A stretch of 64,000 nt of DNA from the NCBI RefSeq assembly GCF_900585905.1, contig NZ_UTVH01000034.1, forward strand, positions 62,001 through 126,000. Direction: 5' to 3'. Positions 19,839-27,885 of this stretch are shown piece by piece. The position numbers and the translations under genes are program-made. The notes beneath the pieces are model-generated. The model did not search any database. It was not told the DNA's origin and saw only the letters and a list, made by a program, of their open reading frames with translations. This DNA comes from Pseudomonas viridiflava. GTDB lineage: Bacteria > Pseudomonadota > Gammaproteobacteria > Pseudomonadales > Pseudomonadaceae. Each line of letters begins with the position of its first letter. Position 1 is the stretch's first letter.

Positions 19839-22229
19839 ATGAGCAATCACAACAATCAACAGCACGCTGACGAAAAGGCAACTGTTCTTGAACGCCTGAT
19901 CTTCAACAATCGACCGGCCGTGATCGTGGCGTGCCTGTTGGTCAGCATTTTCCTGTTCTGGCAGGCCACCCTGATCAGGCCTTCCACCAGTTTTGAAAAG
20001 ATGATCCCTCTGGATCACCCGTTCATCCAGAAAATGATGGAGCACCGCAGTGATCTGGCCAACCTCGGCAACTCGGTGCGTATTTCGGTGGAGGCGCTGG
20101 ACGGCGATATTTTTTCCAGCCAGTACATGGAGACGTTGCGCGAGATCAACGACGAAGTGTTCTACATTCCCGGTGTTGATCGCTCGGGGTTGAAATCTCT
20201 CTGGAGTCCCAGCGTACGCTGGACCGAAGTCACCGAAGAAGGTTTTGCGGGCGGGGAAGTGATCCCGCAGAGCTATGACGGTTCGGACGACAGCCTCGAT
20301 CAACTCCGCAACAACGTGCTCAAATCAGGGCAGGTGGGCCGGCTGGTGGCCAATGATTTCAAGTCCAGCATTCTCGATGTACCGCTGCTGGAGTCTTACC
20401 CGAACCCTGACGATCAGGGCACGCTGATCAAACTCGACTACCAGCAGTTTTCCCATCAGTTGGAAGAAAAGATCCGCGAGAAGTACCAGACGCAAAACCC
20501 CAACATCAAAATTCATATCGTCGGCTTCGCCAAAAAAGTTGGTGATCTGATCGACGGCCTGTTGATGGTGGTGCTGTTTTTCGGCGTCGCCTTTGTCATC
20601 ACTCTGGTGCTGCTGATCTGGTTCACCCGCTGCATTCGCAGCACCATTGCCGTACTCAGCACCACGCTGATTGCGGTGGTCTGGCAACTGGGCCTGATGC
20701 ATGTCGTCGGCTTTGGCCTGGACCCTTACTCGATGCTGGTGCCGTTTCTGATTTTCGCCATCGGCATTTCCCACGGCGTGCAGAAAATCAACGGCATCGC
20801 CCTGCAGTCCAGTGATGCCGACAACGCCCTGACCGCGGCACGGCGCACGTTTCGTCAGTTATTCCTGCCGGGGATGATCGCCATTCTGGCCGATGCCGTG
20901 GGCTTCATTACCCTGCTGATTATCGACATCGGCGTTATCCGCGAGCTGGCCATCGGTGCGTCCATCGGTGTGGCCGTGATCGTGATCACTAACCTGATTT
21001 TGCTGCCGGTGGCGATTTCCTACCTGGGTATCAGTAAGAGAGCGGTGGACCGCAGCAAGAAAGACGCCGTCAGTGAGCACCCTTTCTGGCGCCTGCTGGC
21101 GAATTTCGCCAGCCCCAAAGTCGCACCGGTGTCCATCGCGCTGGCGTTGCTCGCCTTCGGCGGCGGGCTTTGGTACAGCCAGAACCTGAAGATCGGCGAT
21201 CTCGACCAGGGCGCCCCGGAGCTGCGCCCGGACTCTCGTTACAATCAGGACAACAGTTTCATCATCAACCATTACTCCACCAGTTCCGACGTACTGGTGG
21301 TCATGGTCAGGACACCACGCGAAGGCTGTTCGGCCTACTCGACGCTGTCGGCCATCAACGAGCTGACCTGGAAAATGGAAAACACCCCGGGCGTGCAGTC
21401 GGCGATTTCTCTGGTCACTGTGTCGAAACAGATGATCAAGGGCATGAATGAGGGCAACCTGAAATGGGAGGCTTTGTCGCGTAACAAGGACGTGCTTAAC
21501 AGCTCCATCGCCCGCGCCGACGGCTTGTACAATAACGACTGTTCGCTGGCACCGTTGTTGATTTTCCTCAACGACCACAAGGCCGAGACCCTTGATCGTG
21601 CGGTGCATGCCGTGCAGGAGTTCGCCGTCCAGAATAACCGTGAAGGGCTGGAGTTCATGCTGGCTGCGGGCAATGCCGGGATCGAGGCGGCCACCAACGA
21701 AGTGATCAAGCGTTCGGAGCTGACCATTCTGGTGCTTGTTTATATCTGCGTGGCGGTGATGTGCATGATCACCTTCCGCTCTTGGGCCGCCACATTGTGC
21801 ATCGTGCTGCCGCTGGTGCTGACCTCGGTGCTGGGCAACGCGCTGATGGCGTTCATGGGGATTGGCGTGAAAGTCGCGACCTTGCCAGTGGTGGCACTGG
21901 GGGTCGGGATCGGGGTCGACTACGGCATTTACATCTACAGCCGTCTGGAAAGTTTCCTGCGTGCGGGCCTGCCGTTGCAGGAGGCGTATTACCAGACCCT
22001 CAAGTCCACCGGCAAGGCGGTCCTGTTCACCGGGCTGTGCCTGGCGATTGGGGTCTGTACCTGGATCTTCTCGGCGATCAAGTTCCAGGCTGACATGGGG
22101 CTGATGCTGACGTTTATGCTGTTGTGGAACATGTTCGGCGCGTTGTGGCTACTGCCTGCGCTGGCGCGGTTCCTGATCAAGCCGGAAAAGATGGCAGGCA
22201 AGGTGGGCAATTCACTGTTTTCTCATTGA
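19839..22229 (+). CDS. MMPL/RND-superfamily inner-membrane transporter
   Basis: The 796-aa protein has the RND/MMPL plan: a first helix at about 28-46, a large periplasmic domain, a block of five helices (about 235-395), a second helix and periplasmic loop, and a final five-helix block. The sterol-sensing-domain-like segments FAIGISHGVQKINGIALQSS and GVGIGVDYGIYIYSRLESFL mark the two halves. Such proteins export lipids, hopanoids or hydrophobic compounds with a proton gradient. It is paired with the YCF48-like gene; outer-membrane partners often found with such pairs are absent here. Confidence 0.88.
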   Translation: MSNHNNQQHADEKATVLERLIFNNRPAVIVACLLVSIFLFWQATLIRPSTSFEKMIPLDHPFIQKMMEHRSDLANLGNSVRISVEALDGDIFSSQYMETLREINDEVFYIPGVDRSGLKSLWSPSVRWTEVTEEGFAGGEVIPQSYDGSDDSLDQLRNNVLKSGQVGRLVANDFKSSILDVPLLESYPNPDDQGTLIKLDYQQFSHQLEEKIREKYQTQNPNIKIHIVGFAKKVGDLIDGLLMVVLFFGVAFVITLVLLIWFTRCIRSTIAVLSTTLIAVVWQLGLMHVVGFGLDPYSMLVPFLIFAIGISHGVQKINGIALQSSDADNALTAARRTFRQLFLPGMIAILADAVGFITLLIIDIGVIRELAIGASIGVAVIVITNLILLPVAISYLGISKRAVDRSKKDAVSEHPFWRLLANFASPKVAPVSIALALLAFGGGLWYSQNLKIGDLDQGAPELRPDSRYNQDNSFIINHYSTSSDVLVVMVRTPREGCSAYSTLSAINELTWKMENTPGVQSAISLVTVSKQMIKGMNEGNLKWEALSRNKDVLNSSIARADGLYNNDCSLAPLLIFLNDHKAETLDRAVHAVQEFAVQNNREGLEFMLAAGNAGIEAATNEVIKRSELTILVLVYICVAVMCMITFRSWAATLCIVLPLVLTSVLGNALMAFMGIGVKVATLPVVALGVGIGVDYGIYIYSRLESFLRAGLPLQEAYYQTLKSTGKAVLFTGLCLAIGVCTWIFSAIKFQADMGLMLTFMLLWNMFGALWLLPALARFLIKPEKMAGKVGNSLFSH

Positions 22230-22255
22230 TCACCGGCTGACCTGACACATTTTTC

Positions 22256-22323
22256 TGTAGCAGCCAACCTGTAGGCAAGACGGTGTCAGCCATGCTGCTT
22301 CGCCAACAAGTTGGCTCCTACAG
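22256..22323. repeat. REP pair of the GTAGGAGCCAACTTGTTGGC class
   Basis: GCCAACAAGTTGGCTCCTAC at 22302-22321 is one REP; a degraded inverted partner (CTGTAGCAGCCAACCTGTAG) starts at 22255. It lies between convergent genes. Confidence 0.8.
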
Positions 22324-22387
22324 GTCGCATATTAGTCAGGTGACGTGGTAACTCCCACGGGATTTGGGTTTATGCACCAGGTGCGGC

Positions 22388-23101
22388 TTATTCCTGACCC
22401 AATACCACGCTCAAAGCGTTGCGCGCGTCATCCAGCTGTACCAGCGTGGCGTGGCGGGCACCGAGGGCGTCACGGTTTTCGATGGCGGTAAGGATCGCCT
22501 TGTGGCGCGGCAACGCCAGTTCATGAAGATTGGGTCGTCGATTGGAGTGCTTGAGCGCCTCACGCAAGGCCAGCGACAACATGTTGCACAGGTGCGCAAG
22601 CAGATCGTTGTGGGTGGCATCGGCGATGCGACTGTGGAAATCCAGATCCGGTTGCAGCAGCGACTCAGGGTCAGGTGCGGCTTCCATGCGTTGATACGCC
22701 TCACCAATCGACGCGATTTCCTCGTCAGTGGCATGTTGCGCAGCGAGGGCGGCGACGGCAGGCTCGATGACCGCACGGACGCTGGTCAGCAGGTTGAAAA
22801 ATTCATTTTGCGGTGTGCTCCGCATGACCCAGTGCAACACATCCGGGTCCAGCAGATGCCATTCTCGACGGGCCTTGACCACGGTGCCGACCCGCGGCCT
22901 GGAATACACCAGCCCTTTGGCCACCAGCACCCGCGTGGCTTCACGCAGCACTGGGCGGCTGACCGCGTATTCCTCGCAGAGCAGCGCTTCAGCCGGAAGC
23001 TTTTCATCGGGTTTGAAACGCCCGGCGACGATCTGCATGCCCAGTTCCTGGACAATGCGGGCATGCATGCTTTTACGTTCGGAGGGCTTTCGGTAATCCA
23101 T
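22388..23101 (-). CDS. FadR-subfamily GntR regulator of a sugar-acid locus
   Basis: The 237-aa protein has an N-terminal winged helix (about residues 10-75: LPAEALLCEEYAVSRPVLREA, then RPRVGTVV) and a C-terminal FCD ligand-binding domain with metal-binding-type motifs (DLDFHSRIADATHN, RHKAILTAIE). This layout is typical of repressors of uronate, gluconate and galactonate catabolism that release DNA on binding the sugar acid. ATG 23101 is chosen because the protein then starts just ahead of the winged helix; longer in-frame extension has no support. It lies downstream of, and in the same direction as, the dehydratase gene, and a FadR-type operator lies in the promoter region at 25172-25184. 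Confidence 0.92.
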   Translation of the reverse strand: MDYRKPSERKSMHARIVQELGMQIVAGRFKPDEKLPAEALLCEEYAVSRPVLREATRVLVAKGLVYSRPRVGTVVKARREWHLLDPDVLHWVMRSTPQNEFFNLLTSVRAVIEPAVAALAAQHATDEEIASIGEAYQRMEAAPDPESLLQPDLDFHSRIADATHNDLLAHLCNMLSLALREALKHSNRRPNLHELALPRHKAILTAIENRDALGARHATLVQLDDARNALSVVLGQE

Positions 23102-23231
23102 GGTGGCGCAAGTCGATCCTGGACGGGGAGTGCGGCGCATCATATCACCGGCGTTGCGCCGAGAGAGGCGTGGACCGGCTAAAGCCTGGAAAGCGGATTT
23201 CTGACGCTTAGGATTAGGTGACCACAAAGGC

Positions 23232-23291
23232 CTCTTCCCGGCTGAAGCCGGTCCCACGGATTGCATTCATCCAGTGGGACCGAGCTCTGCC
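23232..23291. repeat. REP pair of the GGGACCGGCTTTAGCCGGG class
   Basis: CCCGGCTGAAGCCGGTCCCA at about 23237-23256 faces a degraded GTGGGACCGAGCTCTGCC at 23274. A cleaner pair of this class is at 36819-36906. Confidence 0.75.
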
Positions 23292-23344
23292 AAGGTACTT
23301 TGCCTTTGCACTGAAATGGGTCCTGCGGTGAAGGCAGAGCAGTA

Positions 23345-25084
23345 TCAGTGAGAATGTCGCGGCACGTCCGATCCGCGCATCCCCACCAGAAAATCAAAAT
23401 CGCAGCCTTGATCTGCTTGCAGTACGTGCTTGACGTACAATTCGCGATAACCGCCCACCAGCAATGCCTGCGGCGCTTGCCAGTCAGCCAGGCGTGCAGC
23501 CAGCTCGGCGTCGGAGATATCCAGATGCAAACGGCCCGTGGCGCAGTCGAGTTCGATCCAGTCGCCTTCCTGCACCACCGCCAACGGGCCGCCCGCAGCG
23601 GCTTCCGGGGCGACGTGCAGCACCACCGTGCCATACGCCGTGCCGCTCATGCGCGCATCGGAAATACGCACCATGTCCGTCACGCCCTGGGCCAGCAGTT
23701 TGGCAGGCAGGCCCATGTTGCCGACTTCAGCCATGCCCGGATAACCCTTGGGACCGCAGTTTTTCATCACCATGATCGAGGTGGCGTCGATGTCCAGATC
23801 CGGATCGTTGATCCGCGCCTTGTACATGTCGAAATTTTCAAACACCACAGCGCGGCCGCGATGCTGCATCAGCGAGGCAGTCGCCGCTGAGGGTTTCAGT
23901 ACCGCACCGAGCGGCGCCAGATTACCGCGCAGCACACAGATGCCGCCGTCGGCGCGGATCGGGTTGTCCAGGGCGCGAATCACCTCGTCTTCGCCGTAAA
24001 TAGGGGCATTGCAGGTGTTTTCGCGGATCGACTTGCCGTTGACGGTCAGGGCGTCAGGATTGGGCAGCAGATTGGCTTCGTCCATGCGTCGCAGCACCGC
24101 TGGCAAGCCGCCCGCGTAATAGAATTCTTCCATCAGGAAACGCCCGGACGGCTGCAGATCGACGATGGTTGGCATCCCTCGCCCCATGCGGGTCCAGTCA
24201 TCCAGTTCGAGGTCGACGCCAATGCGCCCGGCGATGGCTTTCAAATGGATAACAGCGTTGGTTGAGCCGCCGATGGCAGCATTGACCCGGATGGCGTTTT
24301 CAAATGCCGCCTTGGTCAGAATCTTCGACAGGCGCAGGTCTTCATTGACCATTTCCACTGCGCGCATGCCGGACATATGCGCCAGCACATAGCGGCGCGA
24401 GTCTACCGCCGGGATCGCTGCGTTGTGGGGCAGGGACGTGCCAAGCGCTTCGGCCATGCAGGCCATGGTCGACGCTGTGCCCATGGTGTTGCAGGTGCCT
24501 GCCGAGCGCGACATGTCGCCTTCTGCCGCCAGGAAATCGTCCAGGGTGATCTGGCCGCCTTTATAAGCCTCGTGCATCTGCCAAACCACTGTGCCGGAGC
24601 CGATGTCCTTGCCCTTGTGCTTGCCGTTGAGCATCGGCCCGCCGGTAACGACGATGGCCGGAACATCGCAACTCGCGGCCCCCATCAGCAGCGCGGGCGT
24701 GGTTTTGTCGCAGCCGGTGAGCAGCACCACGCCGTCAATCGGGTTGCCACGGATGGCTTCCTCGACGTCCATACTGGTCAGGTTGCGGGTGAACATTGCA
24801 GTCGGGCGCAGATTGGATTCGCCGTTGGAGAACACCGGGAATTCCACTGGCCAGCCACCGGCCTCGATCACGCCACGCTTGACGTGTTCGGCAATCTGGC
24901 GGAAGTGAGCGTTGCAGGGCGTCAGCTCGGACCATGTGTTGCAGATACCGATAATCGGTTTGCCCTGAAACTGGTGGTCGGCAATCCCCTGGTTCTTCAT
25001 CCAGCTGCGGTACATGAAACCGTTTTTGTCGGCAGTCCCGAACCATTGGGCGGAACGCAGGGGCTTCTTATCGGCATCAGACAT
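23345..25084 (-). CDS. IlvD/Edd-family sugar-acid dehydratase (L-arabinonate dehydratase type)
   Basis: The 579-aa protein belongs to the iron-sulfur IlvD/Edd dehydratases, which convert aldonates to 2-keto-3-deoxy acids. Cys57, Cys125 (TGCDKTTPALLMGAASCD) and Cys198 (SAGTCNTMGTASTM) match the three cluster ligands of the pentonate branch. The short N-terminus with SAQWFG and YRSWMKNQG also points to that branch rather than to dihydroxyacid or phosphogluconate dehydratase. Substrate could be L-arabinonate, D-fuconate or D-galactonate; sequence alone does not decide. It is divergent from an ACS-type transporter, with the FadR-type regulator downstream on the same strand. Confidence 0.88.
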   Translation of the reverse strand: MSDADKKPLRSAQWFGTADKNGFMYRSWMKNQGIADHQFQGKPIIGICNTWSELTPCNAHFRQIAEHVKRGVIEAGGWPVEFPVFSNGESNLRPTAMFTRNLTSMDVEEAIRGNPIDGVVLLTGCDKTTPALLMGAASCDVPAIVVTGGPMLNGKHKGKDIGSGTVVWQMHEAYKGGQITLDDFLAAEGDMSRSAGTCNTMGTASTMACMAEALGTSLPHNAAIPAVDSRRYVLAHMSGMRAVEMVNEDLRLSKILTKAAFENAIRVNAAIGGSTNAVIHLKAIAGRIGVDLELDDWTRMGRGMPTIVDLQPSGRFLMEEFYYAGGLPAVLRRMDEANLLPNPDALTVNGKSIRENTCNAPIYGEDEVIRALDNPIRADGGICVLRGNLAPLGAVLKPSAATASLMQHRGRAVVFENFDMYKARINDPDLDIDATSIMVMKNCGPKGYPGMAEVGNMGLPAKLLAQGVTDMVRISDARMSGTAYGTVVLHVAPEAAAGGPLAVVQEGDWIELDCATGRLHLDISDAELAARLADWQAPQALLVGGYRELYVKHVLQADQGCDFDFLVGMRGSDVPRHSH

Positions 25085-25160
25085 GATCGGCTCTCTTATT
25101 GTAAGACTTAATGGCTTTTATGCTGGATAAAGTAAGCCGAAAATGTGCGTATTGGAAGAG

Positions 25161-25189
25161 TTGTTAGCCAAATAGTAATACTATATAGT
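25161..25189 (+). promoter_or_regulatory. promoter with FadR-type operator in its spacer
   Basis: ATAGTAATACTAT at 25172-25184 is a perfect 13-bp palindrome and contains TAGTAATACTA, which fits the FadR-subfamily operator pattern TnGTnnnACnA. It overlaps the spacer between TTGTTA (25161-25166) and TATAGT (25184-25189), 17 bp apart, a plausible sigma-70 promoter toward the MFS gene at 25285. A second partial match, TTGTAAGACTT, is at 25099-25109 near the dehydratase start. Binding is inferred. Confidence 0.6.
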
Positions 25190-25284
25190 CGATTTTCAGT
25201 GAGGGACGACCGTGGCGGCAGCTTCCATCAGCCGCAAGCCAGAGGCGAGCTCCACTCCATAACAAAAACAATTGGAGACCGCAC

Positions 25285-26604
25285 ATGAGCCAGGAACTCA
25301 GGCTTATTCGTCGCATCACCTTGAAACTCATTCCCTTCCTGATCCTGCTGTACCTGATCGCCTACGTTGACCGCTCTGCCGTGGGCTTTGCCAAGTTGCA
25401 AATGGGCGCAGACCTGGGCATCGGCGACGCCGCGTACGGTCTGGGCGCGGGACTGTTTTTCATTGGCTACTTCCTGCTGGAAATCCCCAGCAACCTGATG
25501 CTCGAACGCTTCGGCGCCCGACGCTGGTTCGCCCGCATCATGATCACCTGGGGCGCCATCACCATCGGCATGGCCTTCGTCCAGGGGCCGCACAGTTTCT
25601 ATGTCATGCGTTTTTTGCTCGGCGCGGCTGAAGCGGGTTTCTTCCCAGGCGTGCTGTACTACATCACCCAGTGGTTCCCTGTGCGTCATCGCGGCAAGAT
25701 TCTTGGCTTGTTCATCCTTTCCCAACCCATTGCCATGATGATCACCGGACCTGTGTCCGGCGGTTTGCTGGGCATGGACGGCGTGCTCGGGCTGCATGGC
25801 TGGCAGTGGCTGTTCATCGTCATCGGCACACCTGCAATCCTGTTGACCTGGCCGGTCTTGCGTTGGCTACCGGATGGCCCGCAGCAGGTCAAATGGATGG
25901 ATCAGGCGGAAAAGGACTGGCTCGCCGGTGAGTTGAAAAAGGATCTGCAGGAGTACGGCCAGACGCGCCACGGCAACCCCTTGCACGCGCTCAAAGACAA
26001 GCGGGTGTTGCTGCTGGCACTGTTCTACCTGCCGGTAACGCTGAGTATCTATGGCCTGGGGTTGTGGTTGCCGACGTTGATCAAGCAGTTTGGCGGTAGC
26101 GATCTCACGACGGGTTTCGTGTCATCGGTGCCTTACATTTTCGGCATCATCGGGCTGCTGATCGTGCCGCGCAGCTCGGATCGTCTCAATGACCGCTACG
26201 GCCATCTGGCCGTGCTCTATGTACTGGGTGCGATCGGCCTGTTCCTCAGCGCCTGGTTGACGGTCCCGGTGGCGCAGCTGGCGGCATTGTGCCTGGTGGC
26301 TTTCGCGCTGTTTTCCTGCACGGCAGTGTTCTGGACCTTGCCCGGTCGCTTCTTTGCAGGCGCCAGCGCCGCCGCCGGTATCGCGCTGATCAACTCGGTG
26401 GGCAACCTGGGCGGCTACATCGGCCCGTTTGTGATCGGTGCGCTGAAGGAATACACCGGCAACCTGGCCTCGGGCTTGTACTTCCTGTGCGCCGTGATGG
26501 TCTTCGGCTTACTGCTGACCGGCGTCGTCTACCGCCTGCTGGAGCGCAAGCATGTGCTGCCCGCCCGTGACTTTGCCGCCAGCGCTCGCAGTCGTCAGAC
26601 CTGA
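25285..26604 (+). CDS. MFS transporter, anion:cation symporter (ACS) family, sugar-acid uptake
   Basis: A 439-aa twelve-helix protein. Helix 1 ends in YLIAYVDRSAVGFAKLQM and continues GLGAGLFFIGYFLLEIPSNL, the ACS-family signature found in galactonate, glucarate, tartrate and phthalate carriers. GGAG lies ahead of ATG 25285. It is transcribed divergently from the sugar-acid dehydratase, so uptake of the same acid is likely. A second ACS carrier (27886) shares the same signature, so the two may differ in affinity or substrate. Confidence 0.9.
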   Translation: MSQELRLIRRITLKLIPFLILLYLIAYVDRSAVGFAKLQMGADLGIGDAAYGLGAGLFFIGYFLLEIPSNLMLERFGARRWFARIMITWGAITIGMAFVQGPHSFYVMRFLLGAAEAGFFPGVLYYITQWFPVRHRGKILGLFILSQPIAMMITGPVSGGLLGMDGVLGLHGWQWLFIVIGTPAILLTWPVLRWLPDGPQQVKWMDQAEKDWLAGELKKDLQEYGQTRHGNPLHALKDKRVLLLALFYLPVTLSIYGLGLWLPTLIKQFGGSDLTTGFVSSVPYIFGIIGLLIVPRSSDRLNDRYGHLAVLYVLGAIGLFLSAWLTVPVAQLAALCLVAFALFSCTAVFWTLPGRFFAGASAAAGIALINSVGNLGGYIGPFVIGALKEYTGNLASGLYFLCAVMVFGLLLTGVVYRLLERKHVLPARDFAASARSRQT

Positions 26605-26660
26605 GCAATCCTTTAAAGGCGCTGACGTGATCGAGACGTGCCTGCCACGACGTTTCGCCA

Positions 26661-26716
26661 CAAGTGGGCGCCAACAAGTGGGCACCAACAAGTGGGCACC
26701 AACAAGTGGGCTTCTA
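26661..26716. repeat. four tandem 14-bp units derived from a REP stem
   Basis: CAAGTGGGCGCCAA is followed by CAAGTGGGCACCAA twice and by CAAGTGGGCTTCTA, with starts at 26661, 26675, 26689 and 26703. The end (GCCAACAAGTGGGCTTCTAC-like) resembles the GTAGGAGCCAACTTGTTGGC class of REP, suggesting local duplication of half a REP. It ends 27 bp before the GguC-like gene. Confidence 0.85.
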
Positions 26717-26743
26717 CAGACTCAATGCATCGAGGGTATTTGA

Positions 26744-27736
26744 ATGAACCTGGTCCAATTCGAACTCAACAACGGTGAACGCCGCGTCGGCCTGGTCGAC
26801 GGCGATTCGATTCGCGAAGTTAAAGGCGCCCTGAGCGTGCGTGATCTGGCGCTGCAGGCCATCGACGCAGGCATTGGCCTGGCGCAGCAGGTCGACAGCC
26901 AGGGCTTCGGCGATAGCCACGATTACGCGCAGTTGCTGCAGGCCTTACGCATCTTGCCGCCGCTGGATCACCCTGATCCTGCACATCTGCTGGTCAGCGG
27001 CACGGGCTTGACTCACCTGGGCAGCGCATCGGCGCGGGACAAGATGCACCAGCAGGCTGGCGACGAAGCAGCCATGACCGACACCATGCGCATTTTCAAG
27101 TGGGGCGTGGAGGGCGGCAAGCCTGCGGCAGGGCAGGCGGGGGTGCAGCCGGAGTGGTTCTACAAGGGCGACGGCGGCATTGTCGTGCGCCCGGGGGGCG
27201 AGTTCGCGCTGCCACCCTTTGCCGAAGATGGCGGCGAAGAGCCAGAGCTCAGCGGTTTGTACGTGATTGGCAATGACGGTAAGCCTTATCGCCTGGGGTT
27301 TGCCATTGGCAACGAATACTCCGATCACATCATGGAACGGCGCAATTACCTGTATCTGGCTCATTCAAAATTGCGTGCCTGTTCGTTCGGCCCGGAACTG
27401 CGCGTCGGCGACCTGCCGCACAATCTGGCGGGCACCAGCCGGGTGATCCGCGACGGTGCGGTACTGTGGGAAAAAGAGTTCCTCAGTGGCGAAGCCAACA
27501 TGTGCCACAGCCTGGAAAACCTTGAGTACCATCATTTCAAATACAGCCAGTTCCTGCGTCCGGGCGATGTGCACGTGCATTTCTTTGGCACGGCGACCCT
27601 GTCCTTCGCCGACGGCGTGCGGACCCAACCGGGCGACCGCTTCGAGATCAGCCAGGCCGAGTTCGGCAAACCGCTGGTGAACGGGATCGAAAAAACCGAA
27701 GCTGCGTTTTTGCCGGGTGGGATTGGCCAGTTGTGA
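26744..27736 (+). CDS. GguC / AraD1-family protein (fumarylacetoacetase-like fold)
   Basis: The 330-aa protein resembles the GguC/AraD1 family found next to pentonate and hexonate genes. Visible family features are SGTGLTHLGSA, YKGDGGIVVRPG, and LSGLYVIGNDGKPYRLGFAIGNEYSDH, where clustered Glu and Asp may bind a metal as in fumarylacetoacetate-hydrolase-fold enzymes, plus HFFGTATLSFADG near the end. Its place in the locus suggests it acts on the 2-keto-3-deoxy acid made by the dehydratase, as dehydratase or lyase; this is inference. It is preceded by the 14-bp repeats and followed by a REP pair and a second ACS transporter. Confidence 0.82.
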   Translation: MNLVQFELNNGERRVGLVDGDSIREVKGALSVRDLALQAIDAGIGLAQQVDSQGFGDSHDYAQLLQALRILPPLDHPDPAHLLVSGTGLTHLGSASARDKMHQQAGDEAAMTDTMRIFKWGVEGGKPAAGQAGVQPEWFYKGDGGIVVRPGGEFALPPFAEDGGEEPELSGLYVIGNDGKPYRLGFAIGNEYSDHIMERRNYLYLAHSKLRACSFGPELRVGDLPHNLAGTSRVIRDGAVLWEKEFLSGEANMCHSLENLEYHHFKYSQFLRPGDVHVHFFGTATLSFADGVRTQPGDRFEISQAEFGKPLVNGIEKTEAAFLPGGIGQL

Positions 27737-27775
27737 CGGCAAGGCGCTGAGATGTGCAGCGCATGAAACATGCGC

Positions 27776-27850
27776 CTTCTCCAGCAAGCTCGCTCCCACG
27801 AAGTTCCACCGACTACACAATTCTGGTGGGAGCAAGCTTGCTCGCGAAAG
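27776..27850. repeat. BIME: inverted REP pair
   Basis: CCAGCAAGCTCGCTCCCAC up to 27799 and GTGGGAGCAAGCTTGCTCGC from 27826 form an inverted pair with a 26-nt spacer, between the GguC-like gene and the next transporter. Confidence 0.9.
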
Positions 27851-27885
27851 CAATTGCAGGCCAATAACAACAAGGAAGTGCACTC

